Shown here: positions 7,331 through 16,900 of the stretch, piece by piece
How the letters are laid out: the number at the start of each line of letters is the position of its first letter
Position numbering within the stretch: the stretch's first letter is position 1
Notes under the pieces: model-generated
What the model saw: the letters and a program-made list of their open reading frames with translations, nothing else
What the model was told of the DNA's origin: nothing
The model's database searches: none
Program-made: the position numbers and the translations under genes
Assembly (NCBI GenBank): GCA_910585465.1
Contig: CAJUEW010000010.1
Location: forward strand, 1-64,000
Direction of reading: 5' to 3'
DNA length: 64,000 bases
Source of the DNA: an uncultured Lachnospiraceae bacterium
GTDB taxonomy: Bacteria > Bacillota > Clostridia > Lachnospirales > Lachnospiraceae

Positions 7331-9523
7331 ATGAATATGGCAATCAGATTTGATGAAAAAAAGAAAATGTTTCAGTTGAATACGAAGCACAGCACGTATC
7401 TAATCGGGCTGACGCCGGAAGGTTATGTGGGACATGTTTATTATGGAAAGGGTCTGCATAATATGTGCGGAGGATACCTTCTGCGTACAGAGGAGCTGCC
7501 CTTTACTCCGCTGGTGAACGAGAGGGAGAAGATTTCCTTTCTGGAGCGCTTCCCATCAGAATACCCTACCGGGGGAATCGGAGATTACCGGGAAAGCTGT
7601 CTGGATGTAAAGAATGAATCAGGAAGCATTGGATGTGAGCTTTTGTTTGAGTCTTACCGGATTCAAAAGGGGAAGAAGGGGCTTCCCGGACTGCCGGCCT
7701 CCTTTGGTACAGAGGATGAGGTGGAGACTCTGGAAATTTTATGCGAGGATAAGATTCTGAGGCTGCGGGTGATCCTGTCATATTCCGTGTTTGCAGCCTG
7801 TGATATTATTACCAGGAGCGTTCAGGTTGAAAACGCAGGAAATCAACGTCTCCGTCTGGAGAAGGTGTACAGCGCCTGTCTGGATATGGACAACCGGGAG
7901 TATGAGATGCTTACGCTGACAGGAAGCTGGGCCAGGGAGAGACATATTCAGAGAGGGCGTATCCGGTACGGAAAGCAGCTGGTCTCTTCTGTAAGGGGGG
8001 AATCCAGCCATCAGGAGCATCCTTTCATAGCCTTGGTGACGCCGGATACCACGCAGGAAACCGGAGAAGTCTATGCGATGAATTTTGTTTATTCGGGAAA
8101 TTTTATTGCGCAGGCGGAACTAAACCAGTTTGATCAGGTGAGGATGGTTATGGGAATCCATGGAGACGGTTTCTGCTGGAATCTGAAGCCGGGAGAGGTT
8201 TTTCAGGCGCCGGAGACAGTGCTTGCCTATTCTTCCGAGGGACTTGGGAAAATGACGAGGAATCTGCATGACTTTTACCGGGGACATCTGATACGCAGTG
8301 TATATAAATATAAGAAACGTCCGGTTCTTATTAATAACTGGGAAGCTACTTATTTTGATTTTAATTCGGAAAAGCTTCTGGATATTGCCCGGAGCGCCAA
8401 AAAGTACGGTATTGAGATGCTGGTTATGGATGACGGCTGGTTTGGTAAAAGAGACCAGGATGACAAATCTCTTGGAGACTGGACCGTGAATGAAGAAAAG
8501 CTTGCTCCGGGGCTTTTGGATTTGGTGGAAAAGGTTCGTGAAATCGGACTGGAATTTGGAATCTGGTTTGAGCCGGAGATGGTTTCTCCGGATTCTGATC
8601 TGTACCGGGCTCATCCGGACTGGGCAATTCAGATTCCGGGAAGGCGTCCGACCCAGGGCAGGCAGCAGTATGTACTGGATTTGTCCAGATCTGAAGTGAG
8701 CGACTATATATACAAATGTGTGGCCGACATCCTTCACAGTGCCCCTATTTCTTATGTGAAATGGGACATGAACCGTTATCTTTCAGACATCGGAAGCTGT
8801 TGTCTGGATAAGGACAGCCAGGGAGAATTGTTCCACCGGTATGTGCTGGGAGTTTATGAGATGCAGGAGCGGCTGACAACGGAATTTCCGGAGCTTCTTC
8901 TGGAAAACTGTTCCAGCGGAGGGGCCAGATTTGATCCGGGTATGCTTTATTACAGCCCTCAGATTTGGTGTTCAGATGATACGGATGCCATTGAACGGCT
9001 TCGGATTCAGGAGGGGACTGCGCTGATTTATCCGCTGTCCACCATAGGAGCTCACGTGAGCGACTGCCCGAATCATATTTTAGGCAGAAACACGCCTTTT
9101 TCCACCAGAGCAGATATCGCGCTGGCAGGTACCTTTGGATATGAACTGGATATCACAAAGATTTCAGAGGAAGACCGTGCTCAAATACCAGGACAGGTAG
9201 AGGCCTGCCATAAGTATCAGGAGCTGATACAGAAAGGGGATTATTATCGTCTTGCGTCCTGGTCGGACCGCAGACCCTATGACTGCTGGGAGGTAGCGGC
9301 AAAGGACGGCTCAGAAGCGCTGGTAACTTATATCCAGGTGCTGTCCGTTCCGAATATGCCAAGCCGCGTGATCCGCCTTAAAGGTCTGGAAGCGCTGGCA
9401 GAATACCGTCTGGAGGGTGCGGAGGATGTTTATACAGGAGAGGAGCTGATGAACTGCGGATTTTTGATTCCGGCAGAGCCCGGCGACTTTGTAAGCAGCC
9501 GTTATCATTTTGTAAAAAAATAA
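7331..9523 (+). CDS. GH36 alpha-galactosidase
   Basis: Cytoplasmic glycoside hydrolase of 730 residues, the full length of GH36 enzymes such as AgaN/RafA. It releases alpha-1,6-galactose from melibiose and raffinose-type sugars. The N-terminal beta-sandwich is followed by the barrel with DDGWFG (~350), the conserved FGIWFEPEM and the nucleophile Asp in YVKWDMNR (D479). The acid/base Asp is in CSDDTDA (~D549-D550), after ENCSSGGARFD. No signal peptide. The frame opens at a GTG (7301), but ATG 7331 follows AAAGGGG by five bases; ATG 7337 is a weaker alternative. No transporter is adjacent, so it probably acts on sugar imported elsewhere. It is 42 bases from the phosphoglucomutase gene, possibly cotranscribed. 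Confidence 0.92.
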   Translation: MNMAIRFDEKKKMFQLNTKHSTYLIGLTPEGYVGHVYYGKGLHNMCGGYLLRTEELPFTPLVNEREKISFLERFPSEYPTGGIGDYRESCLDVKNESGSIGCELLFESYRIQKGKKGLPGLPASFGTEDEVETLEILCEDKILRLRVILSYSVFAACDIITRSVQVENAGNQRLRLEKVYSACLDMDNREYEMLTLTGSWARERHIQRGRIRYGKQLVSSVRGESSHQEHPFIALVTPDTTQETGEVYAMNFVYSGNFIAQAELNQFDQVRMVMGIHGDGFCWNLKPGEVFQAPETVLAYSSEGLGKMTRNLHDFYRGHLIRSVYKYKKRPVLINNWEATYFDFNSEKLLDIARSAKKYGIEMLVMDDGWFGKRDQDDKSLGDWTVNEEKLAPGLLDLVEKVREIGLEFGIWFEPEMVSPDSDLYRAHPDWAIQIPGRRPTQGRQQYVLDLSRSEVSDYIYKCVADILHSAPISYVKWDMNRYLSDIGSCCLDKDSQGELFHRYVLGVYEMQERLTTEFPELLLENCSSGGARFDPGMLYYSPQIWCSDDTDAIERLRIQEGTALIYPLSTIGAHVSDCPNHILGRNTPFSTRADIALAGTFGYELDITKISEEDRAQIPGQVEACHKYQELIQKGDYYRLASWSDRRPYDCWEVAAKDGSEALVTYIQVLSVPNMPSRVIRLKGLEALAEYRLEGAEDVYTGEELMNCGFLIPAEPGDFVSSRYHFVKK

Positions 9524-9565
9524 AAATATTATGTCTGCGGACAGAAGGCATGAGAGGAGAAGGAC

Positions 9566-11290
9566 ATGAATTACAAGGCCGGGTATGAACAATGGTGCAC
9601 GGATCCGATTTTTGATGAAGAGACAAAGGCAGAGCTTAAAAAAATTGCCGGAGATGAAAAAGAAATCGAGGACCGCTTTTATAAAAATTTGTCCTTTGGA
9701 ACAGGGGGACTTCGGGGAGTCATTGGAGCCGGAACCAACCGGATGAATATTTATACCGTAACAAAGGCCACCCAGGGACTGGCAAATTATATTATAAAAC
9801 AAGGAGGGGAAGACAAAGGAGTGGCCGTTGCCTTTGATTCCCGGCATATGTCGGATCGGTTTTCGGAACAGGCGGCCCTTTGTCTGAATGCCAACGGCAT
9901 CAGAACCTACCGCTTTGAGACGCTGCGTCCAACGCCGGAGCTGTCGTTCGCCCTCCGGGAGCTTGGATGCATTGCCGGTATTGTGGTGACTGCAAGTCAC
10001 AATCCGCCGGAATATAACGGCTATAAGGTATACTGGGAGGATGGCGGGCAGATTACGGCTCCGAGAGATAAAGAGATTATCGAGGAGGTCAATGCCGTAA
10101 CGGACTTTGCTTCGATTAAAATGATGGAGCGCAAGGAGGCGGAGAGGAAAGGACTTTTTAAAGAGATCGGCAGGGAGATAGATGATCTCTATATGGAAGA
10201 ACTGAAAAGGCTGGTGCTAAGTCCGGACTCGATCCAAAAGGAGGCGGACAGTCTGAAAATTGTCTATACCCCCCTTCATGGAACCGGCAATCTGCCGGTG
10301 CGCCGTATTCTGGCTGAGCTTGGATTTACCAATGTGCAGGTAGTTCCGGAGCAGGAGCTGCCGGACGGAAATTTTCCCACCGTGTCCTATCCGAATCCGG
10401 AGGACCCGGAGGCGTTTGCTCTGGCGCTGAAGCTGGCAGAGGAAACAGAAGCGGATCTGGTGCTGGCAACGGATCCGGACGCGGATCGGCTGGGCGTGTA
10501 TGCCAGGGATACAAAAACCGGGAAGTATATTCCCTTTACCGGAAATATGTCGGGGCTTTTGATCGCGGAGTATGAGCTGTCTTTGCGCAGGGCTCTTGGG
10601 AGACTGCCAAAGAACGGAGCACTGGTGAAAACTATCGTATCCTCAGATATGGCGGATGAAATTTCCAGAGAATACCACATAGATGTGGTGGAGGTGCTGA
10701 CCGGCTTTAAGTATATCGGAGAGCAGATAAAGCTTTTTGAGCAGACAGGCTCTCATACTTATCTGTTTGGTTACGAAGAGAGCTATGGCTGTCTGGTAGG
10801 AACCCATGCGAGGGATAAGGATGCAGTTGCAGCGGTTATGGCATTATGCGAGGCGGCGGCTTACTATAAGGAACAGGGACTGACCTTATGGGATCAGATG
10901 CTGAATATCTATGAAAAATACGGATATTATAAAGAGGATTTGATTTCTGTCACTATGAAAGGCATGGACGGGGCAGAGCGTATTCAGAAAATCCTTGCAG
11001 ATATGAGAACCGCTCCGCCTAAAAGGATTGGAGCTTACAAGGTACTGGCTCTCAGGGATTATAAAGAGGATACCCGTCTGGAGCTGGACAGTAAAAAAGT
11101 AACGCCGACGGGACTTCCTAAATCCAATGTGCTGTACTATGAGCTGGAGCGCGGCGCATGGTGCTGTGTCCGTCCGTCCGGTACGGAGCCTAAGGTGAAA
11201 TTCTATATGGGCGTAAAGGAAGACAGCCTGGAGGCTGCCGCTGCTGCTCTGGAGGATCTGAAGGCCGCGGTCAGAGGGCTTGCAGGATAA
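9566..11290 (+). CDS. pgcA: Phospho-sugar mutase (alpha-phosphoglucomutase type)
   Basis: Interconverts glucose-1-phosphate and glucose-6-phosphate (574 residues, typical of the PgcA/YhxB group). All four alpha-D-phosphohexomutase signatures are present: the phosphoserine loop TASHNPPEYNG, the Mg2+ loop DPDADRLG, the sugar-binding loop GYEESYG and the phosphate-binding loop RPSGTEPKVK near the C-terminus. GAGGAGAAGG precedes ATG 9566. It links galactose or starch breakdown to glycolysis and supplies glucose-1-phosphate for glycogen synthesis, which fits glgX, glgB and glgA elsewhere in the window. Phosphomannomutase activity is possible. Confidence 0.92.
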   Translation: MNYKAGYEQWCTDPIFDEETKAELKKIAGDEKEIEDRFYKNLSFGTGGLRGVIGAGTNRMNIYTVTKATQGLANYIIKQGGEDKGVAVAFDSRHMSDRFSEQAALCLNANGIRTYRFETLRPTPELSFALRELGCIAGIVVTASHNPPEYNGYKVYWEDGGQITAPRDKEIIEEVNAVTDFASIKMMERKEAERKGLFKEIGREIDDLYMEELKRLVLSPDSIQKEADSLKIVYTPLHGTGNLPVRRILAELGFTNVQVVPEQELPDGNFPTVSYPNPEDPEAFALALKLAEETEADLVLATDPDADRLGVYARDTKTGKYIPFTGNMSGLLIAEYELSLRRALGRLPKNGALVKTIVSSDMADEISREYHIDVVEVLTGFKYIGEQIKLFEQTGSHTYLFGYEESYGCLVGTHARDKDAVAAVMALCEAAAYYKEQGLTLWDQMLNIYEKYGYYKEDLISVTMKGMDGAERIQKILADMRTAPPKRIGAYKVLALRDYKEDTRLELDSKKVTPTGLPKSNVLYYELERGAWCCVRPSGTEPKVKFYMGVKEDSLEAAAAALEDLKAAVRGLAG

Positions 11291-11360
11291 CCGGATGTAT
11301 GCATGAGTTGGAGAAAGGAATTGTATGCTGTTGAGCATGTGAGAAAAGGAGGAAACAGAC

Positions 11361-11858
11361 ATGATGTTGGAAGAATCAATCCGGGTATTGGCAATGCAGG
11401 AGGAAATCCTTCAGTTTTCGCATTTTACCAATGAGGATGCGTGGGAGCTGGGCAGTCTTATGGTGGCGGAGGCTGCCAGAAATCATCTTCCTGTAGTCAT
11501 CAGCATCCGTTTGAATAATGGCTGTACGATTTTTCAGTTTGCATTCAGCGGAACAACTTACAATCAGGAACAGTGGCTGAGCCGGAAGGAGAATACGGTC
11601 AGGACGATGGAGATGAGCAGTCTGCGCCTGTTTATGATGATGAAGAAAAACGGAGAAACTCTGGAAGACAAGGGGCTGAACAGACAGGACTATACGGCAT
11701 CCGGCGGAGGCTTTCCAATCCGGCTGGCAAAGGCAGGCGTGATCGGAAGCATTATAGTATCCGGTCTGGATCATATGGCGGATCACGAGTTTGTAGCAGC
11801 ATGCATCAGTCAGTATTTGAGAGTGGATGGGATTCCCAGACTTCCGGTGAGCTTTTAG
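11361..11858 (+). CDS. UPF0303 / HbpS-like heme-degrading-domain protein
   Basis: Protein of 165 residues of the GlcG/HbpS fold (UPF0303 group). Recognised from the N-terminal EESIRVLAMQEEILQFSHF region, the central VVISIRLNNG and FQFAFSGTT strands, ASGGGFPIR and the C-terminal ILEE-type SGLDHMADHEFV helix. Members are cytoplasmic and often annotated as heme-binding, but no biochemical role is established for this subgroup. AAAGGAGG sits upstream of two consecutive ATG codons, of which the first is used here. It follows phosphoglucomutase by 70 bases and ends at a strong terminator. Confidence 0.75.
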   Translation: MMLEESIRVLAMQEEILQFSHFTNEDAWELGSLMVAEAARNHLPVVISIRLNNGCTIFQFAFSGTTYNQEQWLSRKENTVRTMEMSSLRLFMMMKKNGETLEDKGLNRQDYTASGGGFPIRLAKAGVIGSIIVSGLDHMADHEFVAACISQYLRVDGIPRLPVSF

Positions 11859-11921
11859 GCGGGCTGAATTTAAGGAATTCCCCCGAAGGCAGGCTGAAAC
11901 AGGATTTGTGTGTATTTTTTC

Positions 11922-11948
11922 TCCCCGCTTCCTGCGGGGAATCTTTTG
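11922..11948 (+). terminator. Terminator after the HbpS-like gene
   Basis: TCCCCGC (11922-11928) pairs with GCGGGGA (11934-11940) around TTCCT, followed by ATCTTTTGAT. Confidence 0.65.
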
Positions 11949-11993
11949 ATCTTATAACAATTAGATTTTGATAAAACTTAAGGCATAAAGAGT

Positions 11994-12022
11994 TTGCTTA
12001 TTTTGTGCATATTATGTATAAT
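11994..12022 (+). promoter_or_regulatory. Sigma-A promoter (TTGCTT-17-TATAAT)
   Basis: TTGCTT at 11994-11999 and a perfect TATAAT at 12017-12022 have a 17-base spacer, about 70 bases before the phosphoribosyltransferase start codon. Confidence 0.65.
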
Positions 12023-12098
12023 ATTCCTATACAACAGCAGACGGGGAGATGTGCAGGAAGCAGATGTCTCTGAATCACTGGTAAAGGGGGAATTTTCA

Positions 12099-12740
12099 AT
12101 GGAAACACGTATGTTTAAGATTTATTCACCGGCTGACAAGAAGGTGGCTTTGAAGGTCATTCCGGGACATTTTGTAACCTCTCATTCTCATATTAATTAT
12201 TATGTGGATCTGACAACTCTTCAGGCGCGCCAGAATGAAGCGGAAGCAGCGGCCAGGCTTTTGGCGAGAAAGTATGAGAACAATACGGTAGTGGATACGA
12301 TTATCTGTCTGAATGGCTGTCAGGTAATCGGCGCGTATCTGGCGCAGGAGCTTACTCACTCCGGCATTATGTGTCTGAATGAACACAAAACAATTTATGT
12401 AACAGCGCCTGAACAGGATATCAACGGACAGATGATATTCCGTGATAATTCAAAGATGATGGTACAGAATAAAAATATTCTCGTTCTTTCCACCTCCATC
12501 ACCACCGGTGTGACTGTGGAAAAGGCAATCAGAAGTGTGGAATATTACGGAGGAAAGGTGCAGGGCATTGCATCCATTTTCAGTTTTATTGAGCAGGCGC
12601 GGGGCGTGGAGGTAACCAGTATTTTTGAGGCAAAGGATATGTCAGGCTATACCTCCTATGATGAGAAGGATTGTCCCATGTGTAAGGCAAAGCAGAAGAT
12701 TGACGCCATCGTCAACGGATTTGGATACAGCAAGATGTAG
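12099..12740 (+). CDS. Phosphoribosyltransferase-like protein with degenerate PRPP loop
   Basis: Protein of 213 residues with a type I PRTase-like core. The segment NILVLSTSITTGVTVEKAI sits where PRTases have the PRPP-binding loop, but the two acidic residues that normally precede TTG (as in DDVxTTG) are replaced by Ser-Thr-Ser. The C-terminus ends with CPMCKAKQKIDAIVN, a CxxC pair. ATG 12099 is chosen over the open frame from 11994 because AAAGGGGG (12083-12090) lies eight bases upstream, and 11994 would fall in the promoter. It lies directly before carAB, and related proteins are often annotated orotate phosphoribosyltransferase, so a pyrimidine role is plausible. The altered loop makes PyrE activity uncertain. 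Confidence 0.7.
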   Translation: METRMFKIYSPADKKVALKVIPGHFVTSHSHINYYVDLTTLQARQNEAEAAARLLARKYENNTVVDTIICLNGCQVIGAYLAQELTHSGIMCLNEHKTIYVTAPEQDINGQMIFRDNSKMMVQNKNILVLSTSITTGVTVEKAIRSVEYYGGKVQGIASIFSFIEQARGVEVTSIFEAKDMSGYTSYDEKDCPMCKAKQKIDAIVNGFGYSKM

Positions 12741-12802
12741 CGCGGCGTAAGCTGTATTTTCCTGTCTGGTTCTGCCTTATGGCTGAAAAAAATATGGAAT
12801 AT

Positions 12803-12832
12803 AAGAGCAGGGGTTGAAAAGCTCCTGCTCTT
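12803..12832 (+). promoter_or_regulatory. Inverted repeat overlapping the carA promoter
   Basis: AAGAGCAGG (12803-12811) and CCTGCTCTT (12824-12832) are perfect inverted copies 12 bases apart, followed by only three Ts. It could end the upstream transcript, but the carA -35 (12814-12819) lies in the loop, so it could equally be an operator. Confidence 0.5.
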
Positions 12833-12842
12833 TGTGTATAAT
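12814..12842 (+). promoter_or_regulatory. Sigma-A promoter for carAB (TTGAAA-17-TATAAT)
   Basis: TTGAAA at 12814-12819 and TATAAT at 12837-12842 with a 17-base spacer give a leader of about 50 bases. No PyrR-type attenuator is visible in such a short leader. Confidence 0.65.
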
Positions 12843-12898
12843 ATCTGCAATTTGGGCATTTTTAACACGCTTTAAAACAGGAAAGGATAAAGGAAAAA

Positions 12899-13978
12899 AT
12901 GAAAGCATTTCTAATTCTGGAGGATGGGCATGTCTTTACCGGAAAGAGTATCGGTTCTGTCAGAGAATGCGTCAGTGAGATCGTATTTAACACGTCCATG
13001 ACCGGGTATCTGGAAGTAATGACCGATCCCTCTTATGCCGGACAGGCAGTAGTGATGACTTATCCGCTGATTGGTAATTATGGAATCTGTTATGAGGATA
13101 TGGAGTCGGAAAGACCATGGGCGGATGGGTTTATTGTACGCGAATTATCCAGAGTGCCAAGTAATTTCCGTTCGGAAGATACCATTCAGAATTTTCTTGA
13201 AAAATATGATATTCCGGGCATCTGCGGCATTGATACCCGTGCCCTGACAAAGCTTCTGCGTGAATCAGGCACCATGAACGGGATGATAACCACAGATGAG
13301 CATTATAAAATAGAGGAGGTTCAGAAAAGGCTGAAAGCATATTCTACAGGGGACGAGGTTTCTAAAGTGACCTGCCGTAAAAAATATGTGCTTCCCGGTG
13401 ACGGATATAAGGTGGCTCTCCTTGATCTGGGGGCAAAACGGAATATTGCACGTTCTTTAAACCGCCGTGGCTGTGAAGTCACTGTCTATCCTTCCTTCAC
13501 TTCTGCTGAAGAGATTATCACTTCTAATCCGGACGGCATCATGCTTTCCAACGGACCCGGAGATCCAAAAACATATGTGGGGATCATTGAAGAGATCCGC
13601 AGACTGTATCAGACGAACATTCCTATATTTGCTATCTGCCTTGGGCATCAGCTTATGGCGCTTGCCGCAGGCGCGGATACCTATAAGCTGAAATACGGAC
13701 ACCGGGGAGGCAATCATCCTGTAAAGGATTTAGAAACCGGAAAGGTGTACATTTCTTCCCAGAACCATGGTTATGCGGTAGATGTAAAAAGCCTGAATCC
13801 GAAGGTGGCGGTTCCTGCATTTCGGAATGTAAATGACGGAACGAACGAAGGGCTTCGGTATATCGGCAAAAATATATTTACGGTACAGTACCATCCGGAA
13901 GCATGTCCCGGACCGCAGGATTCCGCTTATTTGTTTGATCGGTTTCTGAAGATGATGGAGGTGAAGAAAAATGCCTAA
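12899..13978 (+). CDS. carA: Carbamoyl-phosphate synthase small subunit
   Basis: Glutamine amidotransferase subunit of 359 residues, full length. It hydrolyses glutamine and passes ammonia to CarB for arginine and pyrimidine synthesis. The N-terminal half carries the CPSase small-chain domain (GYLEVMTDPSYAGQ, GICGIDTRALT). The C-terminal class I GATase domain shows SNGPGDP, the nucleophile Cys in AICLGHQLM and the His in VQYHPEACPGP. AGGAAAGG-like sequence precedes ATG 12899. It overlaps carB by eight bases. Neighbouring phosphoribosyltransferase supports pyrimidine use; argR is in the window but not adjacent. Confidence 0.95.
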   Translation: MKAFLILEDGHVFTGKSIGSVRECVSEIVFNTSMTGYLEVMTDPSYAGQAVVMTYPLIGNYGICYEDMESERPWADGFIVRELSRVPSNFRSEDTIQNFLEKYDIPGICGIDTRALTKLLRESGTMNGMITTDEHYKIEEVQKRLKAYSTGDEVSKVTCRKKYVLPGDGYKVALLDLGAKRNIARSLNRRGCEVTVYPSFTSAEEIITSNPDGIMLSNGPGDPKTYVGIIEEIRRLYQTNIPIFAICLGHQLMALAAGADTYKLKYGHRGGNHPVKDLETGKVYISSQNHGYAVDVKSLNPKVAVPAFRNVNDGTNEGLRYIGKNIFTVQYHPEACPGPQDSAYLFDRFLKMMEVKKNA

Positions 13979-16900
13979 AAATCCTGATATTAAAAAAGTA
14001 TTGGTTATTGGCTCCGGCCCAATCGTCATAGGGCAGGCTGCAGAGTTTGATTATGCGGGAACTCAGGCATGCCGCTCGCTGAGAGAGGAGGGAGTGGAGG
14101 TTGTTCTTCTGAACTCCAATCCGGCAACAATTATGACCGATAAGGATATTGCGGATCATGTCTATATTGAGCCGCTGACTGTGGAAGTGGTGGAGCAGCT
14201 GATCTTAAAGGAAAAGCCGGACAGCGTGCTGCCCACTCTCGGAGGACAGGCAGGGCTTAATCTGGCTATGGAGCTGGAGGAGCGGGGATTTTTCAGAAAA
14301 ACAGGGGTGAAGCTTATCGGTACTACCTCCGCGACGATTAAGAAGGCGGAGGACCGTCTGGAGTTTAAATCTGCCATGGAAAAAATCGGGGAACCAGTGG
14401 CGCCGTCCCTTGTGGTGGAAAGTCTGGAGGAGGGGATTGCATTTTCCTCCCGGATCGGTTATCCGGTGGTGCTCCGCCCGGCCTATACGCTGGGAGGAAG
14501 CGGAGGAGGAATTGCCCATAACCAGGCGGAGCTGGAAGAGATTCTCTCTAACGGTCTTCGTCTCTCACGTGTGGGCCAGGTTCTGGTGGAGCGCTGCATC
14601 GCAGGCTGGAAGGAGATAGAATATGAGGTGATGCGGGACAGCGCAGGCAATGTGATTACTGTCTGCAACATGGAAAATATTGATCCGGTAGGCGTGCATA
14701 CGGGCGACAGTATTGTGGTGGCTCCGTCTCAGACACTTGGGGATAAGGAATATCAGATGCTGCGTACCTCCGCCCTGAATATTATCAGTGAGCTGGAGAT
14801 TACAGGCGGCTGCAATGTGCAGTTTGCGCTGAATCCGGAAAGCTTTGAGTATTGTGTGATCGAGGTAAATCCCCGGGTGAGCCGTTCCTCCGCCCTGGCC
14901 TCCAAGGCAACCGGATATCCGATTGCAAAGGTGGCTGCAAAGATTGCCATCGGCTATACGCTGGATGAGATTAAAAATGCCATTACCGGACAGACTATGG
15001 CAAGCTTTGAGCCGGTGCTGGATTACTGTGTGGTGAAAATGCCCCGTCTGCCCTTTGATAAATTTATCAGCGCCAGAAGAACACTTACTACCCAGATGAA
15101 GGCGACAGGGGAGGTTATGAGTATCAGCGACAGCTTTGAGGGCGGGCTTATGAAGGCGATCCGTTCTCTTGAGCAGCATGTGGACAGTCTGATGTCCTAT
15201 GATTTTAGTTGTCTGGACAGGGAGGGACTGTTAAAGCAGCTTGCGGTTGTGGACGACCGCAGAATATGGGTGATTGCGGAGGCGCTCCGTAAAGGGGTTT
15301 CCTATGAGGAAATTCATGCTGCCACAAAGATTGATGTGTGGTTTATTGACAAGATTTCTGTCCTGGTAGAGATGGAACAGGCACTTAAAAGCCGGGAGCT
15401 GACGGCGGAGCTGTTAAAGGAGGCAAAGCGGATGGAGTTTCCAGACAGTGTGATTGCCCGTCTGACCGGAAGGAGCGAAGCGGATATTAAACATATGCGC
15501 TGCGCGAATGGAATTGTGGCGGCCTACAGGATGGTAGATACGTGCGCGGCAGAATTTGCGGCAGCCACTCCCTATTACTATTCCGTATTTGGGGGCGAGA
15601 ACGAGGCAGTCAGTACCGGAGGCCGTAAAAAGGTGCTGGTATTAGGCTCCGGTCCTATCCGGATCGGGCAGGGCATTGAGTTTGACTTTTGTTCCGTACA
15701 CTGTACATGGGCATTTGCCGGGGAGGGCTATGAGACAATCATTGTGAATAACAACCCGGAGACTGTAAGTACGGATTTTGATATTGCAGATAAGCTGTAT
15801 TTTGAGCCGCTGACTCCGGAGGATGTGGAAAACATCGTAAGACTGGAAAAGCCGGACGGGGCGGTGGTACAGTTCGGCGGGCAGACGGCGATTAAGCTTA
15901 CGGAAGCTTTAATAAAGATAGGAGTGCCGATTCTGGGGACCTCTGCGGAGAATGTGGACGCGGCAGAGGACAGAGAGCTGTTTGACGGTATTCTGGAGGA
16001 ATGCGGTATCCCGCGCCCGAAGGGAGATACGGTCTATACTGCAGGGGAAGCGAAGGCGGCAGCGAACCGTCTGGGTTATCCGGTACTGGTTCGTCCTTCT
16101 TATGTGCTGGGCGGACAGGGGATGCAGATTGCCATTAATGATAAAGATGTGGAAGAATTTATAGGCATTATTAACCGGATTGCGCAGGATCATCCGATTC
16201 TGGTGGACAAATATCTTCAGGGAAAGGAGATTGAGGTGGATGCGGTATGTGACGGAGAGGATATTTTGATTCCGGGTATTATGGAGCATATTGAACGGGC
16301 GGGTATCCATTCCGGAGACAGTATTTCCGTTTATCCGGCTCAGAGCATCAGCCCAGGCGTAAAGGCCGCTGTTGAAGAGTATACGAGAAGGCTGGCGCGC
16401 TCGCTGCATGTGGTTGGACTGATTAATATTCAGTTTATTGCCGTGGATGAAGAAGTGTATGTGATTGAGGTAAATCCCCGTTCCAGCCGTACAGTCCCTT
16501 ATATCAGCAAGGTGACCGGGATTCCTATTGTACCGCTGGCAACAAAGGTAATTCTGGGACAGAAGCTTAAAGAACTGGGGTATACTCCGGGACTTCAGAA
16601 AGAAGCAGATTACTTTGCCGTTAAGATGCCGGTATTTTCCTTTGAAAAAATCCGGGGTGCAGATATCAGCCTGGGACCTGAGATGAAATCCACAGGTGAG
16701 TGTCTGGGCATCGCAAAAACCTTTAATGAGGCTCTTTACAAGGCATTCCTCGGAGCCGGTATCCGTCTGCCCAAATATAAAAATATGATTATCACCGTCC
16801 GGGATGAGGATAAAGAGGATGCCGTGGAGATTGCAAAACGGTTTGAGGCGCTTGGCTATCAGATTTTTGCGACCAAGGGCACGGCGCGCGCTTTGATGGA

